Below, piece by piece: positions 27,874 to 38,655 of a stretch of DNA of 64,000 nucleotides (its first letter is position 1; the number at the start of each line of letters is the position of its first letter). Position numbers and translations under genes: made by a program. The DNA comes from JAJCYL01 sp963664285 (GTDB lineage: Bacteria > Bacteroidota > Bacteroidia > Cytophagales > Cyclobacteriaceae). The stretch spans positions 76,120 through 140,119 of the forward strand of contig CAXXNX010000068.1 of assembly GCA_963664285.2 (NCBI GenBank), read 5' to 3'. The notes below the pieces were generated by a model, which saw nothing but the letters and a program-made list of their open reading frames with translations, was not told the origin of the DNA and did no database searches.

Positions 27874-30800
27874 ATGAGAGCAGTTGTTAGTTTTTTTGTG
27901 AAATATCCTATTTGGGCCAATGCAATCATATTTATTGCACTGGTCGGCGGAATTGCTACTTACTATATAAATCTCAAAAAGTCGTCCTTTCCTGAACGGG
28001 ATCCCAATCGAATAACTGTCACTGTCAATTATCCCGGTGCCTCCCCCGAGGAGATGGAAGAGGGCTTAACCATTAAGATAGAGGAAGCAATTAAGGGTCT
28101 GGAAGGTATTGATGAAGTTACCTCTGTATCATCCGAAAATACCTCTTCAATAAATATTGTAGCGGTGGAAGGTACTGACCTTGATGAACTAACCACCGAA
28201 GTTAAGAATTCAATAGATCAGATCAATTCATTCCCGGTTGCCGCTGAGAAGCCTATTGTATTTAAGCAAAAATCCACAACGTTCGTGACCTATATGGGAA
28301 TCAGAGGCGATGTAGCCCTGGTTGACCTTAAAAAAGCAGCAGAATTGGTTGAAGATGATTTTTTAAATTCTGGGTTTATCAGCCAGATCCGCCTATCAGG
28401 ATTTCCAAACATCGAGATCAGCATTGAAGTCTCCGAAGATGACCTGTCTCGTTATGGGATCACCTTTGATGAAGTTGCGGCGGCGGTACGAAACAATAAT
28501 CGTGACGTGTCAGGGGGGTCCATTAAAACTGAAAGTGAGGAAATTCGCATCAGGGCCAATGCCAAGGAGTTCGACCCTTCTATCATTGAAGAAATTGTAG
28601 TCAGGGCAAACCCCGATGGCGCCAAACTTTTGCTGAAAGATGTAGCCAATTTAAAGAGACAATTTGCAGACGTTCCCAATAGAACCTATTACAATGATGA
28701 AAGGGTGGTTACTATCATCATCAGCAAATTACCGGAAGAGGATATTGAAGAAATAAGTACCTACCTCGACGATTATATGAAAGAGTATAATGCCAAGAGC
28801 AGCAATATGAAATTGTTCACTCGCTTCAACTTCTATTCCCTGTTGAGCGATAGACTTGATCTCTTGCTCTCTAATTTTGGACTTGGATTGGCGCTCGTGC
28901 TATTAACACTGGGTTTGTTCTTGTCCCTCAGATTATCATTCTGGGTAGCGTTGGGTATTCCTATTTCATTCTTCGGCATGTTCATTTTGGGTGATATTGC
29001 CGGTATTACCATCAATTTTCTCAGTATTACCGGTATGCTGCTGGTGGTTGGAATCCTGGTAGATGATGGCATTGTTATCGCGGAAAATATTTATACCCAT
29101 TTTCAGAATGGTAAAGAACCTAAAGAAGCAGCTGTTGAGGGCACACTGGAGATGATTCCTTCAGTATTTACTTCGGTAAGTACCACTATCGTAGCTTTCT
29201 TACCACTTATATTCCTGGATAACAACGGCATGACGAAAGAAATGGCCTTGGTGGTGATGTTTTGCCTTGGAATTTCGTTAGTGGAGGCTTTTTTCATTCT
29301 TCCGGCCCACTTAGCCAGTCGTAAAATGCTCTCCAGGAGGACAGGAAATGACCCATACAGTAAGTTCAGACAGGGAATGGAGCGTAATATCAACTTCATG
29401 CGGTACAAACTCTATGGCCCCGCATTACAATTTCTTATTAACTGGAAATGGGTATCTTTTTCCGGGCCTTTTGTGTTCATCATGATCGTATGGGGGTTGG
29501 TGCAAGGCGGAATTATCAAATGGACCTTCTTTTCCCGCCCGCCAGTAAGTGATATTAATGTCAACCTGGCTATAAAGCCGGGTATTAGAGAGAATGTAGT
29601 TGAAGATTATCTCATAAGAATTAGAGACCAGGTCTGGCAGGTGCATGAACAGCTCAGGAAGGAAAAAAATATGCCGGATTCGGTGATCACCAGTGTAAAC
29701 ATGTCTATCGGTGTTTCTTCTGACAGGCAAACACTCGGTTCACATGTGGGAAATCTGAATATTAATATCGAAAATCTTGATAAGTATAAGATATCTAGCT
29801 ATGAAATATCAGGTAGGATCCGTAAAAAACTGGGAGACATCCCGGAAGCTGAAACGTTCACGGTTGGTAGCGCTAATTATTGGGGTTCACCTGTATCGGT
29901 TTCTCTAAAAAGCCGCCAAATAGAGGATCTTGAAAAGGCTAAAGAAGAATTAAAGGAGGCATTGGAAAGATTGCCTGATCTAAAAGATATCCAGGATAAT
30001 TCTTCTGTTGGTCAGCGTGAATTGGAGCTGGAACTGAAACCATTGGCTTATTTTCTGGGTCTAACGCACCAGGAGATCACCAAGCAAGTAAGACAGGGCT
30101 TCTTCGGTGAAGAAGTACAAAGATTGCAGGATGGAACCGATGAGGTAAGGGTGTGGGTGCGCTATCCCAAGAGTGATCGGTTAAGTATTGCCCAATTGGA
30201 GTCCATGAAGATAAAAATGTCAAACGGGGCTCAGTATCCACTGGACGAGCTGGCTGACTACAGTATTAAACGCGGTGTAATCAAGATCAATCATTTTAAT
30301 GGAAAGAGAGAAATAAGGGTGGATGCTGCAATGGCCGATGTAAAAACACCTGTTCCTCCAATTCTTGAGAAAATTCAGGTAGATATACTGCCCGGAATTT
30401 TAGGCAAGTATCCAGGAATGGAATACACATTTGAAGGTCAGTCCAGCCGACAACAGAAAGAACTCGCTTCGTTTGGTAAAGTGTTTGTTCCAATTTTATT
30501 CCTGATGATCTTGTTGATCACGCTTAATTTTAGATCATTATATCAAACTTTCCTTATCCTCATCTTATTACCAATAGGTTGGGCTTGTGGTGTCTTAGGT
30601 CATCTTTTTCACGATGCCTTACTTTCTATGGTCAGTCTACAGGGATTATTGGCACTTTCAGGAGTAGTTATTAATGATGCCGTGGTGATGCTTGATCGTT
30701 TCAACCGAAATTTGAGAGGTGGAATGAAAATAAGGGAAGCCGCACACGGAGCAGGAATTGCCAGGTTCAGGGCCATACTTCTTACTTCCTTAACTACGGT

Positions 30801-31080
30801 TGCAGGGTTGTTCCCATTGATCCTTGAAACCAGCTTCCAGGCCCAATTCCTTATTCCAATGGCTATTTCACTGGCTTATGGTGTTTTATTTGGAACATTC
30901 TTCATTCTGTTCTTCTTCCCGGTGATGATCCTTTGTTTCAACGATATTCGGGTATACCTCATCTGGTACTTCCGTATGATCATGGATGCATTCAGTGCAG
31001 AGAATTTAAGGGATTTGAAACCGGCTAAAGAAGAAGTTGAACCAGCGATAATTGAAGGAAAAAGATTAGCCCAGATCTAA
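27874..31080 (+). CDS. RND-family efflux transporter permease
   Basis: A 1068-aa inner-membrane proton antiporter of AcrB/MexB-like length, with TM1, large periplasmic loops and about twelve helices. The proton-relay pair is visible in GILVDDGIVIAENI (TM4), and the second half repeats the pattern (LSGVVINDAVVMLDR). Sequence alone does not identify the exported compounds; the absence of a heavy-metal motif favours drugs or lipophilic molecules over CzcA-type cations. Confidence 0.93.
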   Translation: MRAVVSFFVKYPIWANAIIFIALVGGIATYYINLKKSSFPERDPNRITVTVNYPGASPEEMEEGLTIKIEEAIKGLEGIDEVTSVSSENTSSINIVAVEGTDLDELTTEVKNSIDQINSFPVAAEKPIVFKQKSTTFVTYMGIRGDVALVDLKKAAELVEDDFLNSGFISQIRLSGFPNIEISIEVSEDDLSRYGITFDEVAAAVRNNNRDVSGGSIKTESEEIRIRANAKEFDPSIIEEIVVRANPDGAKLLLKDVANLKRQFADVPNRTYYNDERVVTIIISKLPEEDIEEISTYLDDYMKEYNAKSSNMKLFTRFNFYSLLSDRLDLLLSNFGLGLALVLLTLGLFLSLRLSFWVALGIPISFFGMFILGDIAGITINFLSITGMLLVVGILVDDGIVIAENIYTHFQNGKEPKEAAVEGTLEMIPSVFTSVSTTIVAFLPLIFLDNNGMTKEMALVVMFCLGISLVEAFFILPAHLASRKMLSRRTGNDPYSKFRQGMERNINFMRYKLYGPALQFLINWKWVSFSGPFVFIMIVWGLVQGGIIKWTFFSRPPVSDINVNLAIKPGIRENVVEDYLIRIRDQVWQVHEQLRKEKNMPDSVITSVNMSIGVSSDRQTLGSHVGNLNINIENLDKYKISSYEISGRIRKKLGDIPEAETFTVGSANYWGSPVSVSLKSRQIEDLEKAKEELKEALERLPDLKDIQDNSSVGQRELELELKPLAYFLGLTHQEITKQVRQGFFGEEVQRLQDGTDEVRVWVRYPKSDRLSIAQLESMKIKMSNGAQYPLDELADYSIKRGVIKINHFNGKREIRVDAAMADVKTPVPPILEKIQVDILPGILGKYPGMEYTFEGQSSRQQKELASFGKVFVPILFLMILLITLNFRSLYQTFLILILLPIGWACGVLGHLFHDALLSMVSLQGLLALSGVVINDAVVMLDRFNRNLRGGMKIREAAHGAGIARFRAILLTSLTTVAGLFPLILETSFQAQFLIPMAISLAYGVLFGTFFILFFFPVMILCFNDIRVYLIWYFRMIMDAFSAENLRDLKPAKEEVEPAIIEGKRLAQI

Positions 31081-31101
31081 TTAGTGTAAGAAAAACGATT
31101 G

Positions 31102-32436
31102 ATGAAAAGAGTAATACTTTTAATCTTACTGGTGAATTGGTACATATTGCCAGCACAAGATGACCTATCACTAGCTGGCGCCATAAGAAATGGTTTGGAA
31201 AACAATTTTGATATCCAAATCTCCAAAAGGGCAGAGGAAATTACGATAAGAAATAATAGCTGGGGCCAGGCAGGGGTTTTTCCAACAATAGACCTCAATC
31301 TCTCCGGTGGGACCAGCACTACTAATATTGATAATCCTGCGTCATTCTTACAAGGTGATATAACCTCCAGGAATTTAAACCCTTCGGCAACACTTAACTG
31401 GACAATCTTTAACGGTTTCAATGTAAGAATGACAAAAGACCGATTGTCCTTGCTGGAATACCAAAGTGTTGGAAACACTACAATTTTGATAGAAAATACT
31501 ATTCAAGCCATTATTCTTGCTTATAATACGGTATTGTTAGAAAGTGAGCGATTAGATGTTTTTATCACAACTCTTGATCTCTCAAGGGACCGATATCAAT
31601 ACAGCAGGCTCAAAGGAGAACTGGGGAGCTCAGTAACTTTTGATATACTACAAGACAAAACCGCATACCTCACAGACTCCTCTAATTATTTAACACAACA
31701 ATTAAATTATCGCATTGCTGTCAGAGAGTTGAATATCCTTTTGAATGTAGACGTTGACAAGGACTGGACTTACACGGACGAGTTATCTGTAGAGTCTAAG
31801 GAATATATTTTGGATGAGTTGGCTGCAAAGATGACCGGTAACAATAATAATCTGAAAAACCAGTATATCAACCAGGAAATTCTAAGGAAAGATGTGTCCA
31901 TTTCCCGTTCATCGATGTATCCCCGGTTAAGTATTGCATCGGGGTACTCCAGGAATCAACAGACACAGGACTTAAGTTCTGCTGAATTTGGCAATGGGAG
32001 CAGTGGTGCCTCTGGCATTAAATCAACTACCACTAATTATTTCGCAAATTTTACTTTGGCTTTTACGCTCTTCGATGGGGGAAGAATTCGAAGACAAATT
32101 GAAAATGCCAGGGTTGAGGAGCAAATTGGCAATTTGCAAATCAACCAACTTAAAAATATTTTAATGCGTGACTTGGTTTCCAGTTATGAAACTTATACAA
32201 TGCGGCAAAATCTCTACAATATTTCTGAACTCAACCTGGAGGCAGCCGAACTTAATTTACAACTTGGTGAAGAGCGCTATCGGTACGGCAGTATCAATTC
32301 GTTTGACTACCGTGATTTACAAATAAATTATCTCCAGACTGCATTAAATAATCTGCAATCAAAATTTGATCTGCTTGATTCAGATTTGGAGCTGATGCGC
32401 CTTACTGGTGGCATCCTGGAAATACCAGAACAATAA
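31102..32436 (+). CDS. TolC-family outer-membrane efflux channel
   Basis: A 444-aa protein with a signal peptide (LLILLVNWYILPAQ) and two OEP repeats rich in helical coiled-coil sequence, ending in QSKFDLLDSDLELMRLTGG. It forms the exit duct for the upstream adaptor and pump, whose stop lies 21 bp upstream. I chose the ATG at 31102; a TTG immediately before it is in frame. Confidence 0.92.
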   Translation: MKRVILLILLVNWYILPAQDDLSLAGAIRNGLENNFDIQISKRAEEITIRNNSWGQAGVFPTIDLNLSGGTSTTNIDNPASFLQGDITSRNLNPSATLNWTIFNGFNVRMTKDRLSLLEYQSVGNTTILIENTIQAIILAYNTVLLESERLDVFITTLDLSRDRYQYSRLKGELGSSVTFDILQDKTAYLTDSSNYLTQQLNYRIAVRELNILLNVDVDKDWTYTDELSVESKEYILDELAAKMTGNNNNLKNQYINQEILRKDVSISRSSMYPRLSIASGYSRNQQTQDLSSAEFGNGSSGASGIKSTTTNYFANFTLAFTLFDGGRIRRQIENARVEEQIGNLQINQLKNILMRDLVSSYETYTMRQNLYNISELNLEAAELNLQLGEERYRYGSINSFDYRDLQINYLQTALNNLQSKFDLLDSDLELMRLTGGILEIPEQ

Positions 32437-32453
32437 ACGGCAAAGTTTGCTGC

Positions 32454-32660
32454 CTACATGCCGTCATGAACTTCCTTTACCCAATGACTGATCTGCCCTA
32501 ATTCTTTAGTAATGTCTCTTAATTTATTTATTGCTGTAATATCCTTGCCCTGAACCATCAATCCCTTAACTTCTTCAAGGGCATTCAGGCAATTACCATA
32601 GTGATACATAAAGTTTTCTAACTTCTCTTTCTCGCCGACGAGTTGATCATTTACAGTCAT
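32454..32660 (-). CDS. Small helical protein of unknown function
   Basis: A 68-aa protein, almost all helix, with heptad-like Leu spacing (NDQLVGEKEKLENFMYHYGN, LRDITKELGQI). It is convergent with the TolC gene, 17 bp away. I recognise no family. Confidence 0.45.
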   Translation of the reverse strand: MTVNDQLVGEKEKLENFMYHYGNCLNALEEVKGLMVQGKDITAINKLRDITKELGQISHWVKEVHDGM

Positions 32661-32948
32661 GAATATTTACGTTTAGTTAATGAATAAAGACTACGTTCAA
32701 TATATATCAACCTAACGAATTATTCCAGATAAACTGTTATAATTTATTTTGATCCTAATCAAACGGCGGAAATCTAAAGGTGATCGTAGATGTGGAAATA
32801 CCTTAGTTGACTTTTAGTTGGGGTATTCGGGTTAGTAAATTCCTTTGATGATAATGTATAATCAATTCTCACCATTGACTGCAAATTAGTCGACTTCTTA
32901 CTGCAAAATGATAGGTGAGTAATCTATTTATTTTAATAAATATCGTAT
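32661..32948. other. Intergenic, no gene seen
   Basis: AT-rich DNA between a small gene and IS30 copy 4. I see no supported ORF, strong hairpin or repeat in it. Confidence 0.5.
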
Positions 32949-32955
32949 TGTAAGT

Positions 32956-33960
32956 TCAAGTAATAAGTGCAATTTTCCTTTGTAGCACTTGCTTTGCGTT
33001 TAGGTAATTAAATTTTCTAACAGGGCGTTCATTGATTTTGTTTTCAACAACTTTGATTTGCTCCTCTGTAACAAATCTAATATCTGTTTTCTTAGGATAA
33101 AACCTTCTGATTACCCCAATCCTATTTTCAACTGTCCCTTTATCCTGACTAGTATAGGGACGAGTGAAATAGGCATCCACATCAAGGGATTGAGCAATCA
33201 ACTCATGTTTAGAAAATGCCATATCATTATCAAAAGTGAGTGTTTCCAGTTTGTGTTTATCCTGAGAGAGTTCCTCCACAATAGCTTCGGCCATTTGATC
33301 GGCATTTTTACTGTGCATCTTTCTGATTCTGGTAAAAAGACTTGCTCGGTCTGTCATCACCAACAAAGAGCCTTTGTGGTTTTTACCCATCATTAAATCG
33401 ACTTCTATATCTCCCAATCGTTCCCTTTTGTTAATGATCTGGGGTCGCTGTTCAATTGATACCCTATTCGGGATAATACCTCTACGATCTTTTCTGTTTC
33501 CTCGTTTGCGCCTTCGTTTGCCATGTTTTAGATATGTGTATAGTTGTTTGTATTCTTGGTTCTCCTGGTGGTTGGTGTGCTTACATTCCCATATCCATTG
33601 GTAAATCCATTCATGGCTAAGTGGACATTCTCTCGTTTTCTTTCCCTGATGGCTGATCAATTCAGGACTCCATCTATCTTCTTGGAGCCGGTTAACTATC
33701 CAGTCTTTCATGGGTTTGGTGAAAATCACTCTTTTTGGCTTTTCTTGATGACGAAGATTGGTCCTCCTTTGTGCATTTGCTGTTCGATAGACACCAGCTC
33801 CCCTACCTCTTGAACCCACATTTCGCTTAAGCTCACGTGAGATCGTAGATGGGTGAAAATGAACGATACAGGCAATCTCCTTTTGAGTAGCTCCTGTTTT
33901 CAATAATGCTTCAATTTGATACCTTTGATCAATACTGAGATGTGTGTAGTTTTTTGACAT
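32956..33960 (-). CDS. IS30-family transposase, copy 4
   Basis: An intact 334-aa protein, identical to copy 1 in sequence (TNHQ form). Confidence 0.95.
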   Translation of the reverse strand: MSKNYTHLSIDQRYQIEALLKTGATQKEIACIVHFHPSTISRELKRNVGSRGRGAGVYRTANAQRRTNLRHQEKPKRVIFTKPMKDWIVNRLQEDRWSPELISHQGKKTRECPLSHEWIYQWIWECKHTNHQENQEYKQLYTYLKHGKRRRKRGNRKDRRGIIPNRVSIEQRPQIINKRERLGDIEVDLMMGKNHKGSLLVMTDRASLFTRIRKMHSKNADQMAEAIVEELSQDKHKLETLTFDNDMAFSKHELIAQSLDVDAYFTRPYTSQDKGTVENRIGVIRRFYPKKTDIRFVTEEQIKVVENKINERPVRKFNYLNAKQVLQRKIALIT

Positions 33961-33994
33961 TTTGCAATCCAAAGATTGCACTGCTCAGGCTTTT

Positions 33995-34032
33995 GAAGGA
34001 TGAAAAAGCCCTTAAAAGCTTTTTCATCCTTC
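33995..34032 (-). promoter_or_regulatory. IS30 leader hairpin, copy 4
   Basis: Perfect 15-bp stem (33995-34009 with 34018-34032), same form as copy 2. Confidence 0.75.
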
Positions 34033-34158
34033 AATTGCACTTATTAGTTGATCTCAGCCATTACGATAGTAGACTTTCTCATTAATAGTTTATGCGTGTT
34101 CATTGGATAAATCGCGTCTATTATATATATTTCGTAAAACGATATAATTATTTACAAT

Positions 34159-34495
34159 ATGTACTCTTCACAACTACTTAAAGGCACGTTTGAAACCATT
34201 ATTTTAAAGCTATTGTCCGAAAATGATTCCATGTATGGGTATGAACTAATTCAAAAAGTGAAAAAACTTTCCGAAGGCGAAATCTCTTTTCCGGTGGGAT
34301 CCGCTTTATCCAATCCTTCATAAAATGGAAGAGCTGGGCCTGGTTACCACCAGAAGGGTTGAAATTGGTAAGAGAGTCCGTTGATACTATTCGATAACTG
34401 CAACCGGTACCAACCAGGCACAAAATAAAGTAGAAGAGTTCATGCGCTTCGCCCGCACCATGATTACCATTCTCAGACCACAGCCGGTAGCTTAA
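34159..34495 (+). pseudogene. PadR-family regulator, broken
   Basis: The start MYSSQLLKGTFETIILKLL and SMYGYELIQKVKKLSEGE is a typical PadR winged-helix opening. After an extra base near 34303 the frame changes to read LYPILHKMEELGLVTTRR, the second half of the same fold. A further in-frame TGA (before YYSITATG) and a short tail complete it. An intact version would be about 110 aa and usually sits before an ABC transporter gene, which is absent here. Confidence 0.7.
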
Positions 34496-34849
34496 ACTTA
34501 TGGTTACGCTTAAAAATCATTAGATTGAGTTCCAAAAGGACATCCGTCGAGAATCGGCAATATCGACCACTGCAGGAGGATATCCTTGATTATTTACTTC
34601 AACTTCTGCAGGTCATTATCACGGTAAGTTATCACTAGTCAGAAGCTCCTTGGCTAACCCGGTTAACATCTTAAGGTTGGACGATTAATTGACAGGATAC
34701 TGAAGGAAAGTTTTAAAAATTTTCAGTCTAGAAAAACGTCAGGCTGCACTTTTTAAACATGTCAAGACTTTTAAGGAGAGCGACTCGTCTTTATCCGTCT
34801 TAAGCCCGTATTTCTAACTTGAATTGGATTGAGATTCAGCCCTTTTGAC
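34496..34849. other. Degenerate DNA between regulator remnants
   Basis: Short frames full of stops. No gene is supported, though the position after PadR is where a permease or HAAS-domain gene commonly begins. Confidence 0.45.
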
Positions 34850-35005
34850 ATGAAACTAATCAAGATAATTCCTGAAATCTTAAAAAAAGAGCTGAAGCAC
34901 ATCTATGTACTTAAGACCGGGAAAGAGGACAATATGCCGGAAATACATAGACACCTCCCGGATGGCACTTTTGATCTCATTATAAACCTGGGGGAATCCA
35001 TTTAG
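34850..35005 (+). pseudogene. AraC-family regulator, N-terminal fragment
   Basis: A 51-aa frame with IIPEILKKELKHIYVLK and HRHLPDGTFDLIINLGESI. This resembles the sensory N-terminus of AraC regulators of the LPDG..DLI(F/I)NLG type. It stops before the remaining sensor and both helix-turn-helices, and a DinB fragment follows immediately, so DNA has been lost between them. Confidence 0.55.
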
Positions 35006-35026
35006 CCACCATAGAAAGATACATGT

Positions 35027-35353
35027 ATGCTGAAAACGTTCAACTCAAACCCAGTTTATATAAGGGATGTGGAATTGAACACGCAGAAGGATATGATAAT
35101 GTTATACTCTTCTATGACAGCTTGTACAAACAAATCAATAGAAATATTCTCCAGGTTAAGCCCTGAAGATCTAGAAAGGAAATGTAAAACACCGGGTGGC
35201 ATCGAGATAACAACTTGGAAATGGCTGCGAGCTATGGTGGAACATGAAGTCCATCATAGGGGTCAATTATATATTTATCTTGGAATTATAGGTGTTTCAA
35301 CTCCACCTATTTATGGCCTAACTTCCGAAGAAGTTATTGAAAATAGTAATTGA
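35027..35353 (+). pseudogene. DinB-family protein, N-terminally truncated
   Basis: The 108-aa frame includes KCKTPGGIEITTWKWLRAMV, EHEVHHRGQLYIYLGIIG and PPIYGLTSEEV. These are the last helices of a DinB/YfiT-like bundle with two metal His residues in HEVHHRG. The first 50-60 residues of the usual 160-aa fold are missing. The gene ends 8 bp before IS1380 copy D. Confidence 0.65.
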
Positions 35354-35361
35354 TTTGCTAA

Positions 35362-36981
35362 CCCGCATTATTCATAGGCCACCAATTTTGGGATTAATAA
35401 TGGGTTGCTAACTATTTTTGATTGGAGTGTATGTATTAATTTGAAGATCAACCAGGTTTCTGGATTTCAAAGGACATTAGAGCGTTTTTTTGTTAGAATT
35501 TTTCAATTTTCAGTCAAAGCTCTATTGTGTTCTTATGGAAGAACATTTTTTTGATTAAATCAAACTGTTTAACTGATCGGTCAGTTCACCGTAAGCAAAT
35601 CGCCCAGCAGGTATTGATATCTAAAGGCTCTTGAGAATTGTATTGTCAATGATCTTTTCCTTTCTTTCAGGCACGCCCCAACCTTCATCAGGTAAAGCCG
35701 GATATTGTCCACTTGCCATCGTTTAGCAAAGTGGTGTTTTGTTTTGGCAATTAATAATTTAATCTGCCGGAACATTTCATAACAGAGGGTAGCGATGATT
35801 AAACGCATGAAATTGGCCAGTAGCGATGACAGGAAAGCCGGTCGGAATAAGTCATGTTTTTGAGTTCCTTTATTCGATTTTCACTGGCATCACCTCGCTT
35901 GACATAAAAATCAAAGTAAATCTGTTGAGCGGTCATCGCTTCAAAGTTGCTCACAAAGTAACGGACATTCATTCCTTTTCCGGTAGACTCCACTTTGGCG
36001 TACAGCTTTTCAGAACGATCCCAGCTTTTGGCCTGGTAAGTAAACGGGCCAACAAACTCTTGATGTTTGATGATTTTTGAAGCATATTCCTTTTTTACTT
36101 CAATGATAGTCTGTTTGGTAAAAGTCTTTAAAACTTCATTACTACTAATACCTAAACAAAATTGAAGGTCAAACTGCTTAGCTATCCGATAAAAAGATGC
36201 TCCTGAAAAGCCACTATCCGCTCGAATAAGGATCTTTACTGAGGGCAGTTTTTTTCTGATTTTAATGACAATCCTTTTCAATAAGGCCACAAACCATTTG
36301 TTGGAGTGACAATTGCCCGGACGTAGTACTGGTAAAATGACCTGACCGGTGTTCCCGTCCTTAAAGAACAACTCATGGTACATAGTCTGTCCATAATAGC
36401 CATTATACAAACTGAGTTGTTAGGATCCATGAGTAGGGTCATCGGTACCATCTACATCAATGATGATTTGACCAGTCTTCTCTTTCAACTCCTCTACATA
36501 ACGGTCTACAAACCATTGACTCATCTGGTAGATCAGACTCCGATCGGCCTTGTTTTCAAATCGACTTAAAGTAGGCTGGGAACATAATCCGCTATCTAGT
36601 ACTTTACGGATCACCGGATCCTCTCGGAGTTTTTGTTCGTCATTGCAATCCTGATAGCCCTGCATCATTAAAAACACCCGTTGGCGAAGCATTTCTTCAT
36701 AAGTGTATTCGATAAAAAAGGGGTTTCGATAGTCAGGAATCAGTGCGGCGAAGCTTTTTAATAGACCAGTCTTTCTCTCTACTTTTTCACTTAACAATAT
36801 CGCTCCGTCTGAGCTAATCGCTGATGCTGAAAAATCAAATTTAAAAGCTTGTTTTCCTCAATAAAATACGGTATCTTTTTCCTTATATTCAGGCATAAAT
36901 TAATTGCTTATTTTGTTGTCTAACTATCTCAATATAAGCAATTTATGCCTGTTTTTTATTGTCTACTATGAATTTTTCGGG
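35362..36981 (-). mobile_element. IS1380-type element, copy D
   Basis: A 1620-bp element with both end repeats present. The left flank is CTAA (35358-35361) and the right flank is TTAA (36982-36985), so the target duplication is not exact. Confidence 0.9.
35581..36896 (-). pseudogene. IS1380-type transposase copy D, nonsense and frameshift
   Basis: Compared with copy C it has TGA at codon 13 (36858-36860, Arg CGA changed), TAA at 36420-36422 (Gln CAA changed) after THGS, and a lost G near 35820 that shifts the frame. Both nonsense changes are C-to-T in the coding strand. Confidence 0.9.
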
Positions 36982-36985
36982 TTAA

Positions 36986-37458
36986 ACAACCTAGAAGTAG
37001 TTTCCCTTACAGTGACATCTAATGCATCCGGTTGTTCCTTTGGTGCACAAACAACCGTTTCCACAGCCAATATAGAAATTGAAGCCTGGAAGACACCTGC
37101 GGTTACCATTGGTGTTTCAACTGGTTATTCAAATAACGTATGTCCTGGTGGACAAGTGAATTTTGAAGTGACCGCAACCACAGAAGCGGGTGGCAGTCCT
37201 ACTTATCAATGGAAATTAAATGGCGGCAATGTAGGATCTAATTCTAATTCTATTGCCCTCACCAACCTGGCCGATAATGATATGGTTACTTGTGTAATGA
37301 CTACCAGTTCTACTTATTCCTGCCTGACCACCACCACCGACTTATCGAATGCTATTTCAATTAACCATTTAACACCACCGGAAGATTTCGCTTTGCTGGG
37401 TGCAGGATCTGTATGTGCATCAGGACAAGGAACTACCACTCGTTTACTTACTATAAAC
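36986..37458 (+). pseudogene. Ig-like repeat surface protein, internal fragment
   Basis: About 155 codons without either end. The pattern VCPGGQVNFEVTATTEAGG, SPTYQWKLNGGNVG, and VTCVMTTSSTYSC is one full Ig/PKD-like repeat of Bacteroidota adhesins or T9SS cargo, with the start of a second. The left end is cut by IS1380 copy D and the right end by IS1595 copy 1. The parent gene was probably very large, and its other parts are not in this window. Confidence 0.7.
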
Positions 37459-38534
37459 GGCTAAGTTCTAAATAACACAGCAATTATTATTATCTTCGCT
37501 ATATAATATCAAGTCAAGAGATCAAAAATTTATTTGCACAATTGCCGATAAGTTCCCAAACCGAATTGTTGGATGAGTTGCTCCAGGAGCAGGAATTACA
37601 AGGCAAAGTATTGATTGCCGCTCAACAACAAATAGCAGAGAAAAGAAAGAAGAAACCCTGTCCAAATTGCACAAGCGAGAAGGTATATAAGAGGGGCAGA
37701 CAAAAAGGTGTGCAGATGTATCAGTGCAATGAATGTAAAAGATGGTACAGTGAAACAACAGGGACACCTTTGTATGACATCAAGCTTAAATCAAAATGGC
37801 AATCTTATCTGCGCTGCATGGAGCAGGGCATGCCGATAAAAAAGATAGCAAAACAAATCGGAATAAGCATCCAGACAAGCTTCGACTGGCGGCATAAGAT
37901 ATTGAGTTCACTAAATGAGTTTGTTCCCGAACAGTTATCCTCGGAAGTAGAATGTGATGAATTGGAACTGGCACTTAACAACAAGGGCAGTCGAAATTTA
38001 GATAGGGCAGCAAGAAAGAGGGGAAACGATTTCATACGGAATATGGGAAAGGAAGAGGTCACAGTTGTCCAGGTAGTAACAGCGGTTGAACGCAAGGGGG
38101 AGAAGTACCTTAAAGCTGTTGCATCAAAACGGCTGAGCAAAGAAGAAATTTCAAAGGCCATTGGATGGGAAGTTGGCCTACGGTGCAACCTTGATTACAG
38201 ATAAGCACCCTTCTTATAAGGCTTTTGCCAAAGACAACCCCTCCATAAAGCACAAAGCGCTATTGGCCAAAGATCATGTGGATAGAGATGATAAAACAAT
38301 CCATCTGCAAAAAGTAAACAATGTTCACACTCAACTTAGGACATTCTTACGCCCATTCAATGGTGTCAGTTCCAAATATTTGCAAAACTACCTGAATTGG
38401 TATGCTTATGCTGACCGAATAAGAGAGAGTAAAACAACTTTGAAACAATGGTTTCTGACTATGCTATTAACGGATCAAGCCTATCATCTGTATGAGCTAT
38501 TTAAACAAAATGCTGTTATAATTAGAACTTAGCT
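37459..38534 (+). mobile_element. IS1595-family insertion sequence, copy 1
   Basis: The ends GGCTAAGTTCTAA and (inverted) AGCTAAGTTCTAA define a 1076-bp element. Its flanks (CTATAAAC at the left, GTTATTAA at the right) do not form the 8-bp repeat expected of IS1595, suggesting later recombination or deletion. Confidence 0.88.
37503..38532 (+). pseudogene. IS1595 transposase copy 1, start lost and frameshifted
   Basis: The start codon seen in copy 2 is ATA here (37503-37505). An additional C near 38158-38160 shifts the frame after EEISKA. The rest is intact, including the Zn-ribbon (CPNC..CNEC) and the C-terminal tail lost from copy 2. Confidence 0.88.
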
Positions 38535-38593
38535 GTTATTAATAAAAAAAGGTACTGTGTTAACCCGAAAAATTCATAGTAGACAATAAAAAA

Positions 38594-38655
38594 CAGGCAT
38601 AAATTGCTTATATTGAGATAGTTAGACAACAAAATAAGCAATTAATTTATGCCTG
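38594..38655 (+). promoter_or_regulatory. Foldback covering the IS1380 start codon
   Basis: CAGGCATAAATTGCTTA (38594-38610) pairs with TAAGCAA (38635-38641) and, after a 4-base bulge, with TTTATGCCTG (38646-38655), which contains the start ATG (38649). The same arrangement is present in copies A, B and D. It may block translation of read-through transcripts; that role is inferred by analogy with IS10 and IS50. Confidence 0.65.

Larger units (their letters stand above)
32949..34058 (-). mobile_element. IS30-family insertion sequence, copy 4
   Basis: A complete 1110-bp element, but its flanks do not match: TAT (32946-32948) at the left and CAT (34059-34061) at the right. The other four full copies have perfect 3-bp repeats. 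A point mutation or a later rearrangement at this copy could explain it. Confidence 0.95.
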
